From positions 1-64,000 of the forward strand of contig CANXME010000804.1 of NCBI GenBank assembly GCA_948144175.1: a stretch of 64,000 bases of DNA, read 5' to 3'. Each line of letters starts with the position of its first letter. Within the stretch, counting starts at the first letter, position 1. Shown here piece after piece: positions 10,870 to 19,112 of this stretch. The notes below the pieces were generated by a model, which worked only from the letters and a program-made list of their open reading frames with translations, searched no databases and was not told the origin of the DNA. A program made the translations under genes and the position numbers. Origin of the DNA: Closterium sp. NIES-65. Taxonomy: Eukaryota > Streptophyta > Zygnematophyceae > Desmidiales > Closteriaceae.

Positions 10870-11772
10870 ATGGCTGCTGATGGTGCTGCTGGTGCTTCTG
10901 CCGCTGCTGCAGCTGTTACAGAGCCGGTCGTTCCTTCAGCAGCAGCAGGGCCTGCAGCAGCTGTACCGCTGCCAGTCGCCCCACCTATGGTAGCGCCTGC
11001 ACCAGTAGCACCCTGCACCAGTAGCGCCTGCACCAGTAGCACCTGCACCAGTAGCGCCTGCACCAGTAGCACCTGCACCAGTAGCACCTGCACCAGTAGC
11101 GCCTGCACCAGTAGCGCCTGCACCAGTAGCAGCCTGCACCATGTAGCGCCTGCACCAGTAGCGCCTGCACCAGTAGCGCCTGCACCAGTAGCGCCTGCAC
11201 CAGTAGTGCCTGCACCAGTAGTGCCTGCACCAGTAGCACCACCACCACTAGTAGCACCTGCAGCAGCAATACCTGCACCTATAGAGCCTGCACGAGCCCC
11301 TGCAGTAGCAGCAGCTGCTGCTGTTGGAAGGAAGACCGCTCCCCCTGTTGCTCCTGCACCTCCCCTCCCCACACCTTATCACCAGTCTTCTCCTCCTCAC
11401 TACCCACCCCATCCGTCCCAGCATCCTCCCCCTCCTCCCCAGTATTCCCCTTCTCCATCCACCCCAGAGTTCTCTCCCCTTCCCTTGTCTCACCCCCCTG
11501 AACCCATCCCCTCTATCCTCCACCCAATGGACCCACGTGCACATCCAGTTTCCGTGCCTCCTCACACTACAACCTCTCCACCTGCCCTTACAACAGCCTC
11601 TCCCACCACCTTTGCTACAGCCGCTCCTACCACCACCCATGCTAAAGCCTCTCATCGCCCCCAATTTACTGCTGCTCCCTCTCCTGCAGTCCTCCACCCT
11701 CTGGACCCACGAGCTCAGAAGCCGCTGCCAGCACAGGTGCCTAAAAAGACTCACAGGGCTTCAAGTGACTGA
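10870..11772 (+). CDS. Ala/Pro/Val-rich open frame with 15-bp minisatellite
   Basis: Open for 300 residues, ending VPKKTHRASSD. After Ala-rich sequence (GAAGASAAAAAVTEPVVPSA) a 15-bp unit equivalent to gcacctgcaccagta repeats about 18 times (10,985-11,260). It encodes APAPV in the outer parts but CTSSA/CTSST in the middle, because three one-base expansions move the frame and then restore it. The rest is Pro/His/Ser/Thr-rich with two spaced copies of (I/V)LHP(M/L)DPRA. Likely disordered. It follows directly on the previous block. Confidence 0.45.
   Translation: MAADGAAGASAAAAAVTEPVVPSAAAGPAAAVPLPVAPPMVAPAPVAPCTSSACTSSTCTSSACTSSTCTSSTCTSSACTSSACTSSSLHHVAPAPVAPAPVAPAPVAPAPVVPAPVVPAPVAPPPLVAPAAAIPAPIEPARAPAVAAAAAVGRKTAPPVAPAPPLPTPYHQSSPPHYPPHPSQHPPPPPQYSPSPSTPEFSPLPLSHPPEPIPSILHPMDPRAHPVSVPPHTTTSPPALTTASPTTFATAAPTTTHAKASHRPQFTAAPSPAVLHPLDPRAQKPLPAQVPKKTHRASSD
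10985..11262 (+). repeat. 15-bp minisatellite (APAPV-coding)
   Basis: About 18 head-to-tail copies of a 15-bp unit (gcgcctgcaccagta, with gcg/gca variation). Three units are one base longer than the rest: one near 11,012 and two near 11,125-11,145. Together these shift and then restore the reading frame. Confidence 0.85.
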
Positions 11773-11775
11773 AGG

Positions 11776-12729
11776 GGACGAAAGGACTGAAGGGGCCCGG
11801 GATGGGGTTTTCCCCGTAGGCGCTCTGGTGCATGGATTGTCGGCTGACTCTGATTACCATGTCGGCTGGATCCAGGCACGATGCCTATGCTGATGCTGAC
11901 GCTCCTACTCATGCCGGCGCTGGTGTTGATGCTTGTGCTGTTGCTGATGCCGATGTTGATGAGAGTGGGAAAGGCAAGTATGGTGGTGGTGCAGGGTTGG
12001 TCCCTCCGGCCTTAGTCCCCGGTGGTGCAGGGAGCTCTCAGGGCTCCAGCCGGCCCGAGTCAAGGGAGTCAAACAGAGTCAACCAGGGCGAATGAGTCAC
12101 CTGAGAAAGCTGTATCAAACGGCAGTTGGTGCAGAAAGAGGAGGGATGGAAAGAGGGGTGGAAAGAGGGGTGGAGAGGGGTGTGGAGAGAGGGGAAGGAG
12201 TGGTAGCGACAAGGCATGGGTGCTTGCAAGCATGCGACAAAGAAAGAGGCTACAAGGAGCTCGGAACAAGGCTCGGATGGAGGCTTGGAAGAAGGTTTGG
12301 AGGGAGGCTTGGAAGGTGGTCAGGATGAAAGTCCCGGTACAGCTGCCTGGGAGGGGTAGTGAGTGTGGGGTAGTGGGGAGGGAGGAGAGTTTTTGTGGCG
12401 GATAGTGGTTACAAGGGGAGTGCATTTGAGGGAGAAGGGGGTGAGGGAGAGAGAGAGGGTAGTGAAGGGGATGCAAGGGCGAGTGAGGCGGAGAGTGTGA
12501 GTGGTAGTGGAGAAGAGAGCAGGAGCAGTGTGGGGGGGAGTGATTATGGGAGTGAGGCTGAGAGTGATGTTGAGAGTGAGGGGGAAAGTGTTGAGGAAGT
12601 GGTCTGAGCGCGGAAGGAAGTGAGGGAAGCAGTGAGGAGACAGGGAGCAGTGAGGGAGAGAGTGAGGGAGGGAGTGGGGAGAGTGAGGAGGAGAGTGGGG
12701 AGGAGAGCGGGGAGGAGAGTGAGGGTAGT
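11776..12729 (+). CDS. Mixed Asp/Ala and acidic low-complexity block
   Basis: Coding-like fragments: AYADADAPTHAGAGVDACAV and DADVDESGKGKYGGGAG (about 11,880-12,010), a Lys/Arg- or Glu-coding GA tract, then FEGEGGEGEREGSEGDARAS and SESDVESEGESVEEVV (12,425-12,605). Between them frames change and no single frame persists beyond about 250 bases. Product unknown; grouped here because composition and strand match the neighbours. Confidence 0.3.
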
Positions 12730-13872
12730 GTGACCGAGACAGATGCAGTGACCCGATCCAGCTACTCAGGGAGTGAGGGAGAGGAGTCAGAGAAAGAGGA
12801 TGGGTCGAGCGAAGGGGAGAGTGAGAGTGGGGAGAGTGAGAGTGGGGAGAGTGAGAGTGGGGACAGTGAGAGTGGGGAGAGTGCGAGTGGAGAGAGTGAG
12901 AGTGGAGAGAGTGAGAGTGGAGTGAGTGAGAGTGAGGAACTAAGTACAGTAGGAACGATGAGTGTGGCACGGGAGGGAGGAGCGGCGGGTTCAACATATG
13001 CTGAGACAGAAACCGAGGCAGAAACAGAGACAGAAGCAGATGGGAGGAGTGAAAGGGTGGGGTTGGAGGTGGATGGAGAGAGTGTGGTGACAGAGGAAGG
13101 GGTGCTGATAGAGGTGGCGAGTGTGGCGAGTGTGGTGGGGAGGGGGAGTGTGGTGGGGAGGGGGAGTGTGGTGGGGAGGAGTGAGGGAGTGAGGGTAGAC
13201 AGTCTGCTGATAGAGGTGGAGAGTGTGGCTGGGGGGGAGAGTGTGGCGGGTGGAGGGAGTGTGTTTGGAGGGGAGAGTGTGGTGGGAGGAGGGAGTATAC
13301 TGGGAGAAGAAGATGTGATTCTTGAAGGGGGAGAAGAGGAAGCAGAGGGAGCACGCAGTAGGGAAGGAAGCGAGCCGGACAGGAGCGTGGGAAGTGAGGG
13401 AGTGGAAGAACAGGGGAGCGAGGAGAGTGAGGAAGTGGAAGAAAATGAGAGTGAGGGGAGTGTGTGGAGCGAACATATCAGCGGCGGGGAGGGGTTGGGT
13501 GGTGAAAGAGGGAGTATCGTCGGGAGTGGAAGTGAGAGAGAGGAGGCTGCGAGTGAGGGAATGGTGAGTGTGAAGGATGAGAGCCACTACGAGAAGCTCA
13601 GTGGTAGTGGAAGTGAATCGGGGTCCAAAGAGGAAGTGGAAGAAGAGGAATTGCCTGTGTCAATGGCAGCTGAAAAAGTGACAGCAGCAGCACCTCTGAG
13701 TCTTGATGAAAATCTCAGTGAAGTATCGGCAGAATCTGAAGAGGAAGTGGAAGAAGAGGAAGTGCCTGTGTCAGTGGCAGCTGGAGATGGCACACCAGCA
13801 GCACCTGCACTGGTAGCGGGCAGCAGCAGTGGCAGTAGCACCAGTTTCAGCAGCAGTAGCATCAGCAGCTGA
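12730..13872 (+). CDS. 380-residue acidic Ser/Gly/Glu open frame
   Basis: Open throughout. A repeat of SGESESGE (12-bp units gagagtgggga, 12,815-12,930) is followed by ETETEAETETEADG, then a Val/Gly/Ser repeat (VVGRGSVVGRGSVV; later VAGGESVAGGGSVFGG), then more acidic sequence. Near the end a pair of about 40-residue repeats appears: EEVEEEE(L/V)PVS(M/V)AA, at about 13,630 and 13,742, separated by APLSLDENLSEVSAESE. Ends in poly-Ser. It lies just upstream of the SET/NAP exons and could be the acidic N-terminal part of the same protein. Confidence 0.5.
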   Translation: MTETDAVTRSSYSGSEGEESEKEDGSSEGESESGESESGESESGDSESGESASGESESGESESGVSESEELSTVGTMSVAREGGAAGSTYAETETEAETETEADGRSERVGLEVDGESVVTEEGVLIEVASVASVVGRGSVVGRGSVVGRSEGVRVDSLLIEVESVAGGESVAGGGSVFGGESVVGGGSILGEEDVILEGGEEEAEGARSREGSEPDRSVGSEGVEEQGSEESEEVEENESEGSVWSEHISGGEGLGGERGSIVGSGSEREEAASEGMVSVKDESHYEKLSGSGSESGSKEEVEEEELPVSMAAEKVTAAAPLSLDENLSEVSAESEEEVEEEEVPVSVAAGDGTPAAPALVAGSSSGSSTSFSSSSISS

Positions 13873-13929
13873 GCCTCGGTAACAGTGGCAGCACCAGCAG
13901 AGCCAGTGGCAGTAGCAGGCAGCAGTGCC

Positions 13930-14162
13930 TGCTACTGCAGCAGCTGCCAAGCCTGCGGATGTGGCAAAGCCTGCTGACGTGGTGAAACCTGCTGACGTGG
14001 CACAGTCTGGCTAACGTGACCAAGGCTGCTGCTGCAGCAAAGGCTGCTGACGTGTCGCTGGCAGCACTGATGGCAAGGACACCCGACGCGAGGCCGGTGA
14101 CTCCGGTGCGGCACAGGACGTGGCTGGAGGTGCTGCAGAGCCATGCGGTGCTGTCAGAACTG
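13930..14162 (+). CDS. Exon with ADV repeats leading into SET/NAP domain
   Basis: KPADVAKPADVVKPADVAQS (13,951-14,009) continues, one base out of frame, as ANVTKAAAAAKAADVSLAAL and MARTPDARPVTPVRHRTWL, EVLQSHAVLSEL. It ends at a perfect donor (CTG|gtgagt, 14,163). An ATG at 14,071 could serve as a start if the upstream block is not joined. RTWLEVLQSHAVLSEL matches the FWxxxFxxHPxxxxLL segment of SET/NAP proteins that precedes the earmuff domain. The frame step near 14,009 is either an indel or evidence that translation starts at 14,071. Confidence 0.6.
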
Positions 14163-14255
14163 GTGAGTGTGTGGTTGCTGGGTGGTATGGTATGGTTTTA
14201 AGACTTGTAAGGGTGTCCAGAGTGATGTAACAAGTGTCAAGCTAGTCGGTTGCAG

Positions 14256-14306
14256 CGCAGAACATGGCTGAAGGTGCTGCAGAGCCATGCAGTGCTGTCG
14301 GAACTG
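14256..14306 (+). pseudogene. Ghost copy of the preceding NAP exon inside the intron
   Basis: After ttgcag the sequence RRTWLKVLQSHAVLSEL repeats the end of the exon at 14,110-14,162 almost base for base (a few substitutions), but here CTG is followed by gtgcc instead of gtgagt. Downstream is a small tandem repeat of tcggaactggtgccat. It looks like a tandem duplication of the exon's 3' part, now intronic, or an alternative exon. Confidence 0.65.
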
Positions 14307-14498
14307 GTGCCATGCAGTGCTGTCGGAACTGTGCCATCGGAACTGGTGCCATCGGAACTGGTGCCATGCACTGCACTGCACTGCTGCAGTGGCCTGCAGT
14401 TCCTATGCTCCGTGGGCCCCTGCATCACAGCTGCCTGATCTTTCACCTTCCCTGCACTTCCCAACCTGCCTGATTCTTTCTTGTCTGCCGCTTTGCAG

Positions 14499-14573
14499 AT
14501 GACGGAGCAGGACATGGGTGCGCTGCAGTTCCTGTGCTCCGTGGACTTCTACAAGTCGCAAACACAGCATGGT
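14499..14573 (+). CDS. SET/NAP-domain exon
   Basis: Acceptor ctttgcag|ATG joins in phase 0 to the donor at 14,162, giving HAVLSEL|MTEQDMGALQFLC and then SVDFYKSQTQHG. In SET/NRP proteins the equivalent text is HPxxxxLLxEEDxxxLxYLxxxxV. The donor GGT|gtgtga leads in phase to the next exon. Spacing from SVDF to the following FRVDF equals that of human SET (VEVTE...YRIDF). SET/NRP proteins are nuclear histone H2A-H2B chaperones; that role is inferred from homology. Confidence 0.75.
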
Positions 14574-14780
14574 GTGTGATGTTTAGGCTTCGCGGGTTTC
14601 CGGGTTTCGGGTTTTGGGCACCATGATTTATGGCTGTGTTTGTGAGGCATGACAGAATGTTGTGTGACGTCGCGCTTTTTTTTTTTTTTCAACCAAACCT
14701 TGCCGCCGCACCCTTGCATTTTCAGATGCAACTATTGCTTGGGTTGTATTACTGTGACTGTCCTTATCACCTGTCTCCAG

Positions 14781-14834
14781 GATTTCCGCGTGGACTTTCT
14801 CTTTGACGCCAATCCGTTCTTCACCAATGAATAC
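14781..14834 (+). CDS. SET/NAP-domain exon (DFRVDFLFDANPFFTNEY)
   Basis: Acceptor tctccag|GAT and donor TAC|gtatgc. The peptide DFRVDFLFDANPFFTNEY is the family signature (compare YRIDFYFDENPYFENK in SET), the core beta-hairpin of the NAP earmuff domain. Phase 0 at both ends. This is the clearest homology evidence in the 13.9-16.6 kb region. Confidence 0.85.
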
Positions 14835-15064
14835 GTATGCCCTACCTACCTGCCTACCTACCTTCATGCACGTCTACTGCCGTTTCAGATTTTGCCCATT
14901 GTTCTTCCTCATTCGGTTTGATTTCATGCCAGTGCTTTTCCTGCTTCCGAAAATTCGAGTCTGATCTGGCTTGGTATGACCCCCCTACGCTAAACTCCAA
15001 ACCCTCGATCCTCCTCAATCCCGAATCCCCAACCCCTGAACCCGAAACCCCTTATCGCGTGCAG

Positions 15065-15129
15065 CTGAGCCGCGTCTTTGCTGTAGCGAGAAACCCCAAG
15101 GCTGACCCAATCATCATGTCGATTCACTG
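15065..15129 (+). CDS. SET/NAP-domain exon
   Basis: Acceptor gcgtgcag|CTG, reading LSRVFAVARNPKADPIIMSI and then H. It corresponds to the LSKEFHLN... strand of SET. The donor CACTG|gtacgt (phase 2) joins the next exon to give HCTPIAWQPGRDLTKR. The intron before it (14,835-15,064) begins gtatgcc. Confidence 0.75.
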
Positions 15130-15378
15130 GTACGTGTGATATGAATGAATGATGACTTAATCATCATGTCTTATCTCTGGTATATGCTGCAATATAAGCA
15201 AGCATTGAATGTGAATCCCCTCCTTGCCATGTGATATGGCCTTCACTCCACCCACCATATCTGTTGCCCGTTTTCATCATTATCCCAAGCCTTTCCTCGG
15301 ACATTCCGTCAACCTCGGCATCTCCTATCTTTGCTCGCCTCACTCCCATGCCTTCTGCCTCTCCTCTCAACCTGCCAG

Positions 15379-15570
15379 CACCCCCATAGCATGGCAACCA
15401 GGCAGGGACTTAACTAAGCGTCGCACGGGGTGGTTCGGCTGGGCTGCTGCCACTCTCACGCAGGGAGGGAAGGGAGGCGGTGCTGGTGCGGGTGGTGGCA
15501 GGAGCAGCTTCTTTACACTGTTTGCCTCTCGACCTGCCCTCTCTGCTTCTGAAGCCACGAGGAGGCTGTG
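15379..15570 (+). CDS. SET/NAP-domain exon (GRDLTKR ... SSFFTLF)
   Basis: Entered in phase 2 from 15,129: TPIAWQPGRDLTKRRTGWFG and, later, GGRSSFFTLFASRPALSASE. This matches the SET signature IKWKxGKDLTKR followed by ESFFTWF. In place of the usual short basic linker there is a Gly-rich loop. The likely donor is CTGTG|gtgagt at 15,571. How it connects to the acidic C-terminal exon is not certain: the simple phase-2 joins I tried hit a stop, except into the first MLEEAALTNGLL copy. Confidence 0.75.
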
Positions 15571-15639
15571 GTGAGTGGCGCTGGCAGACTGGCAGTGCTG
15601 GTGTCGATTTTGTTCTGCTAGTGCTGCTGGCAACAATGG

Positions 15640-15720
15640 TGGGTGGTAGCAGTGCTGGCAGAAGCAGCTTCTTTTCTTTCTTTTAGAATCTTTCTGACCA
15701 GCGACCACTATTCTTGCTGA
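15640..15720 (+). repeat. Partial duplicate of the SSFFTLF exon region
   Basis: ggtggtagcagtgctggcag followed by aagcagcttctttt resembles ggtggtggcaggagcagcttcttt in the exon at about 15,493-15,515. It lies in the presumed intron and leads into cttttag and an AATCTTTCTGACCAG segment. It fits the locus-wide pattern of duplicated exon pieces. Confidence 0.5.
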
Positions 15721-15772
15721 ACAATCGATCTCCCTTTTCCCCCGCATCCTTTCCCCATGAGCCACCCATCAG

Positions 15773-16119
15773 CGCATTGAAGATGCTGGAAGAAGCCGCT
15801 CTCACCAATGGCCTTCTTCAGCTTCATACGTGCTGTACCGATTTTCTATCCAATTCTCTCCCTGCCTCAACTCCCTCCTACCCCCTCCCCTCCTACCCTC
15901 CCCCCTCGTCCCCCTTCATCTCCTCCTCCCTCCCACGAGCCACCCATCAGCGCATGAAGATGCTGGAAGAAGCCGCTGTCACCAATAATCTCCTTCTTGC
16001 TGAAATCCCTCCTACCCTCCCCGCCCTTTCCCCACCCTCCCCTGCCTCTCCCTCCTCCTTCACACCCATCAGCGCATGAAGATGCTGGAGGAAGCTGCTC
16101 TCACCAATGGTCTCCTGGA
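15773..16119 (+). CDS. Three tandem copies of a short exon, KMLEEAALTNGLL
   Basis: Three copies follow cccatcag: at 15,773 (RIEDAG frame or ALKMLEEAALTNGLLQ, depending on phase), 15,951 (RMKMLEEAAVTNNLLL) and 16,073 (RMKMLEEAALTNGLLE). Only the third is followed by a consensus donor (GGA|gtgagt). Each is preceded by a pyrimidine tract and the phrase cacccatcag. The third copy joins the acidic exon at 16,337 in phase. The position in the protein corresponds to the C-terminal helix of the NAP domain. The copies could be alternative exons or decoys. Confidence 0.6.
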
Positions 16120-16336
16120 GTGAGTTGCCTGTCTACCCCTTTTCAGAAAAAAAAAGATCCGAGTTTATGTATTTACTTCGTCTCAGTTGTTTTTCTTCTC
16201 TTCTGTGTCTCAGTTTCGTTTTTTCGTCTTCCTTTTACAGTCAGCCCAGAAGTTTCAATTCAGTCTTGGGTACTAATTGGTCGGTAATTTATATAAATAT
16301 ATATTAAAAAAATACCTTTTTTCTTTTCGGATGCAG

Positions 16337-16628
16337 GTCATCGGAAGGTCCTGTGGTGTCGAGCTTGCTCCGCTGGTACACTGTTAAGTCGCTGGGGGGT
16401 GGAGAGGAGGAAGAGGTGGAAGAGGAGGAAAAAGAAGAGGAGGAGGAAGAGGAGGAGGTGGAGGAGGAGACGAAGAAAGCTGGGGGAGCTGAAGCGGTAA
16501 TGACTTTGGAGACGTCTCAAAAAGCGAGTCCTGCAGGGAAGCAGGCAGATGGCCGTCCTAGTATCGAGGAGGAGGAGGGAGAGAGTGTGGCTATGCGGCA
16601 GGATGCGGGAGAGAGTAGGGAGGAGTGA
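16337..16628 (+). CDS. Acidic C-terminal exon of the SET/NAP protein
   Basis: Acceptor ggatgcag|G joins the previous donor to read NGLLESSEGPVVSSLLRWYT, VKSLGGGEEEEVEEEEK and on through poly-Glu to a stop at 16,626-16,628. A long acidic tail directly after the folded domain is typical of SET/NAP1 histone chaperones, where it helps shield basic histones. Coding-like acidic sequence continues past the stop in another frame, so the gene end is probable but not certain. Confidence 0.65.
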
Positions 16629-17400
16629 GAATAGGGCGAATGGTGGGGGGAGAGAGTAGGGAGGAGTTGATTCAACGGGAGGTGGAAAAGAAGCAAGGAG
16701 GAGAAGAAGAGGAGGAGACAGAAGTGAGTCAAAGAGAGGAGGAAGAAGAGGGGGAAGAGGAGGAGAGTGGAATGATTGTAAAGGACCAAGGCACGTTTGA
16801 AAGGGATGGGGAGATGGAGAGGGTAGGAAGGAGCAGAGAGGAAGAAGGGGCGAACATAAGGGAGGTGGAGACGACGACAGGGAAAGCAGCAGACGTAGCA
16901 GGGACGGAGATCGAAGGTGTAGGGGCGGAGATTGAGGGTGTGGGGGCGGAGATTGAGGGTGTGGGGGCAGAGATTGAGGGTGTGGGGGCGGAGATTGAGG
17001 GTGTAGGATTGGGTTTGAAGGGAGAGCGTGCAATGGTAGTGGCAGCAACAAGTGATGCAGAGGGGGGGAGTGAGAAGGGTGAGAGTGAGACGGGTGTGAC
17101 CGAGAGGGAGGAGAGTGAGTGGGAGGAGAGTGAGAGGGGGGGAGAGCGACAGTGCATGAGTGGCGAGGTTGAGCAGGACAGCTGGCTGGGTGAGGGGACG
17201 GCAATCGGGACAATGCAGGTCCAGAAGTTAAGGATGGAGGGGAAAGAACGGCAGAGGATGAATACGAGGAGGAGGGGAGCAGTAAGGAGGAGGAGGGGAG
17301 CGATGAGGAGGAGGAAAGTGATATTTATGTGAGAGGGGACGATCTGAGGGGTGATGACCCTGAGGGACGATGACCTGAGGGGTTCCAGTGGCAGTCTAGG
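16629..17400 (+). CDS. Acidic block with EIEGVGA repeat
   Basis: One frame open to 17,332 contains LIQREVEKKQGGEEEEETEV, poly-Glu, and five copies of a 21-bp unit encoding EIEGVGA (16,906-17,005). The last part reads better in another frame (DEYEEEGSSKEEEGSDEEEE, then SDIYVRGDDLRGDDPEG). Function unknown. It is either the 5' part of the next gene or a continuation of the NAP gene. Confidence 0.4.
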
Positions 17401-17433
17401 GGATGGCCATGCCTGGTATGGCAGGGGGAGGAG

Positions 17434-18650
17434 GTGGGGAGGAAGGGGAAGAGGAAGGTGCAGCAACAGGGGCAGAGGCAGGGGCAGAGGCAGGGGCAGG
17501 GGCAGGGGAAGTGGGGGGGTGGAGTCGAGGGCGGGACGGAAGAGGAGGATTCGTGGATCGGGGTCCGCGTGGGTGGGAGGAGCGAGAGTAGAGAGGGCCG
17601 TGACAGGGGTGCGTTGCGATACGAGGGGGTAGGGAGTGAGGGAGGGAGCGAGGGAGGGAGTGAGGGGGAGAGTGAGGGAGGGAGTGAGAGGGGAAGCGAT
17701 AGAGGGAGCGAGGGGGGGATCGATGGGGGAGGGAGTGGGCAGGGGAGCTCCGTGGAGGGCGAGCTAGCAGAGCTGATGCATGCTGTGGATGGGCACTCGC
17801 TGCCCTTCTGGCATGCTGTTGCTGCCACAGGCGGAGATGGGCTGGTGGGACTAGAGGGACGGGAGGAACTGGAGGGTCTGGAGGGACTAGAGGAACTAGA
17901 GGGAGCAGAGGGAGGAGAGGGGCTAGAGGGCTTGGAGGCCCTGAAGGAGGCGGATGCTGATGCTGCTTCTGCCGCAGGTGTGCCTGCTCCTCGCTCCCGT
18001 ACAGGGACGCCGATGCCTGGCATCCGTGCTGCTGCGTCAGGGCCTGCTGCCGCTGCTGCTCCGTCTTCTGCTGCACCTTCCATGTTCTCACGAGCAGGAA
18101 CACCCATGCCGGGTGTCCGTCCTTCTGGCTTACCTCCTCCTCCTCCTCCTCCTCCTCCTCCTCCTCATCCCGTTCCCGGTGGTGGTGCTTCTCGTGCTGC
18201 TTTGCCCGCTGCTACTCCCGCCTTTGCCTCCCGTGCCGCTACTCCCATGCCGGGAGTGCATGCTGCTTCTGCTTTGCCTCCTCCTGTTCCTCCTTCTGCT
18301 GCTGCCCCTGCAGCGTTCTCTCGTTCCACCACCCCCATGCCCGGTGTGCATGCCGCTCTTGCTCCTGCTCCTCATCCTTCCAGGGCAGTAACACCCATGC
18401 CCGGTGTGCATTCTCCTGCTGCTCCTGCTGCTGCTCCTGCAACATTCTCTCTTTGCCACCAGACCCATGCCTGGTCTCCATTCTCCTGCAGCGGGCTCCA
18501 CTGCCTCCTCCCTCTGCAACCGCTTCTCCTTCGTTCTCCCGCACTCTCACGCCCATGCCTGGCCTCCCCCCTCCTCCTGCTCCTCCTCCTCCTCCTCCTG
18601 CTTTCTCCAGGGCAGTGACGCCCATGCCTGGGATTTCACCTGCTTCTAGT
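17434..18650 (+). CDS. Gly/Glu to Pro/Ala frame with PFW module and TPMPG repeats
   Basis: An open frame goes from Gly/Gln/Glu-rich sequence into GELAELMHAVDGHSLPFWHA (about 17,759-17,818), then Leu/Glu repeats (LEGLEGLEELEGAEGGEGLE) and, from 17,990, the first of about 15 repeats of (S)RxxTPMPG(V/I). The frame carrying TPMPG changes within the array. The LM-DG-PFW segment recurs at 20,948-21,010, showing an internal duplication. No known family recognised. Confidence 0.45.
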
Positions 18651-19112
18651 GCTGCTAGTGCCCCTAATGCCCCTACTGCTACTGCTTCATTCTCCAGGGC
18701 AGTGACGCCAATGCCTGGGATTTCACCTGCTGCAAGCTTCCCTCCTCCACCTGCTCCCCATCCTCCTCATCCCGCTGCTAGTGCTGCTAGTGCTGCTAGT
18801 GCTGCTAGTGCTGCTGGTGCTGCTGGTTCAGCATTCTCCTCCAGGGCAGTCACGCCGATGCCTGGTGTCCATCACCCCTCCCCCTATCCACCTGCTGCTG
18901 CTGCTGCTGCGCCTCCTCCTGTTTTAGCTTCCTGCCGCGCTCTCCCGGACAGTGACGCCCATGCCAGGTGTTCGTGCTGCAGCTACTCCCATGCCCGGCG
19001 TTCGCGCCACAGCAACGCCCATGCCTGGCGTGCACGACATGCCTGATGTGCGTGCCACAGCTACACCCATGCCCGGTGTGCGCGCTACAGTCACACCCAT
19101 GCCCGGCATGGC
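18000..19112 (+). repeat. About 15 copies of a TPMPG(V/I) repeat, spacing 30-140 bp
   Basis: The core ac(g/a/t)cc(c/g/a)atgcc(t/c/g)gg occurs at about 18,007, 18,103, 18,240, 18,335, 18,394, 18,464, 18,550, 18,618, 18,708, 18,851, 18,955, 18,985, 19,015, 19,060 and 19,090. Typical context is FSRAVTPMPGVHAA. Linkers are Pro/Ala-rich with poly-Pro runs. The core stays conserved while linkers and frame vary, suggesting a short binding or modification motif (TP is a potential proline-directed kinase site). Confidence 0.75.
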
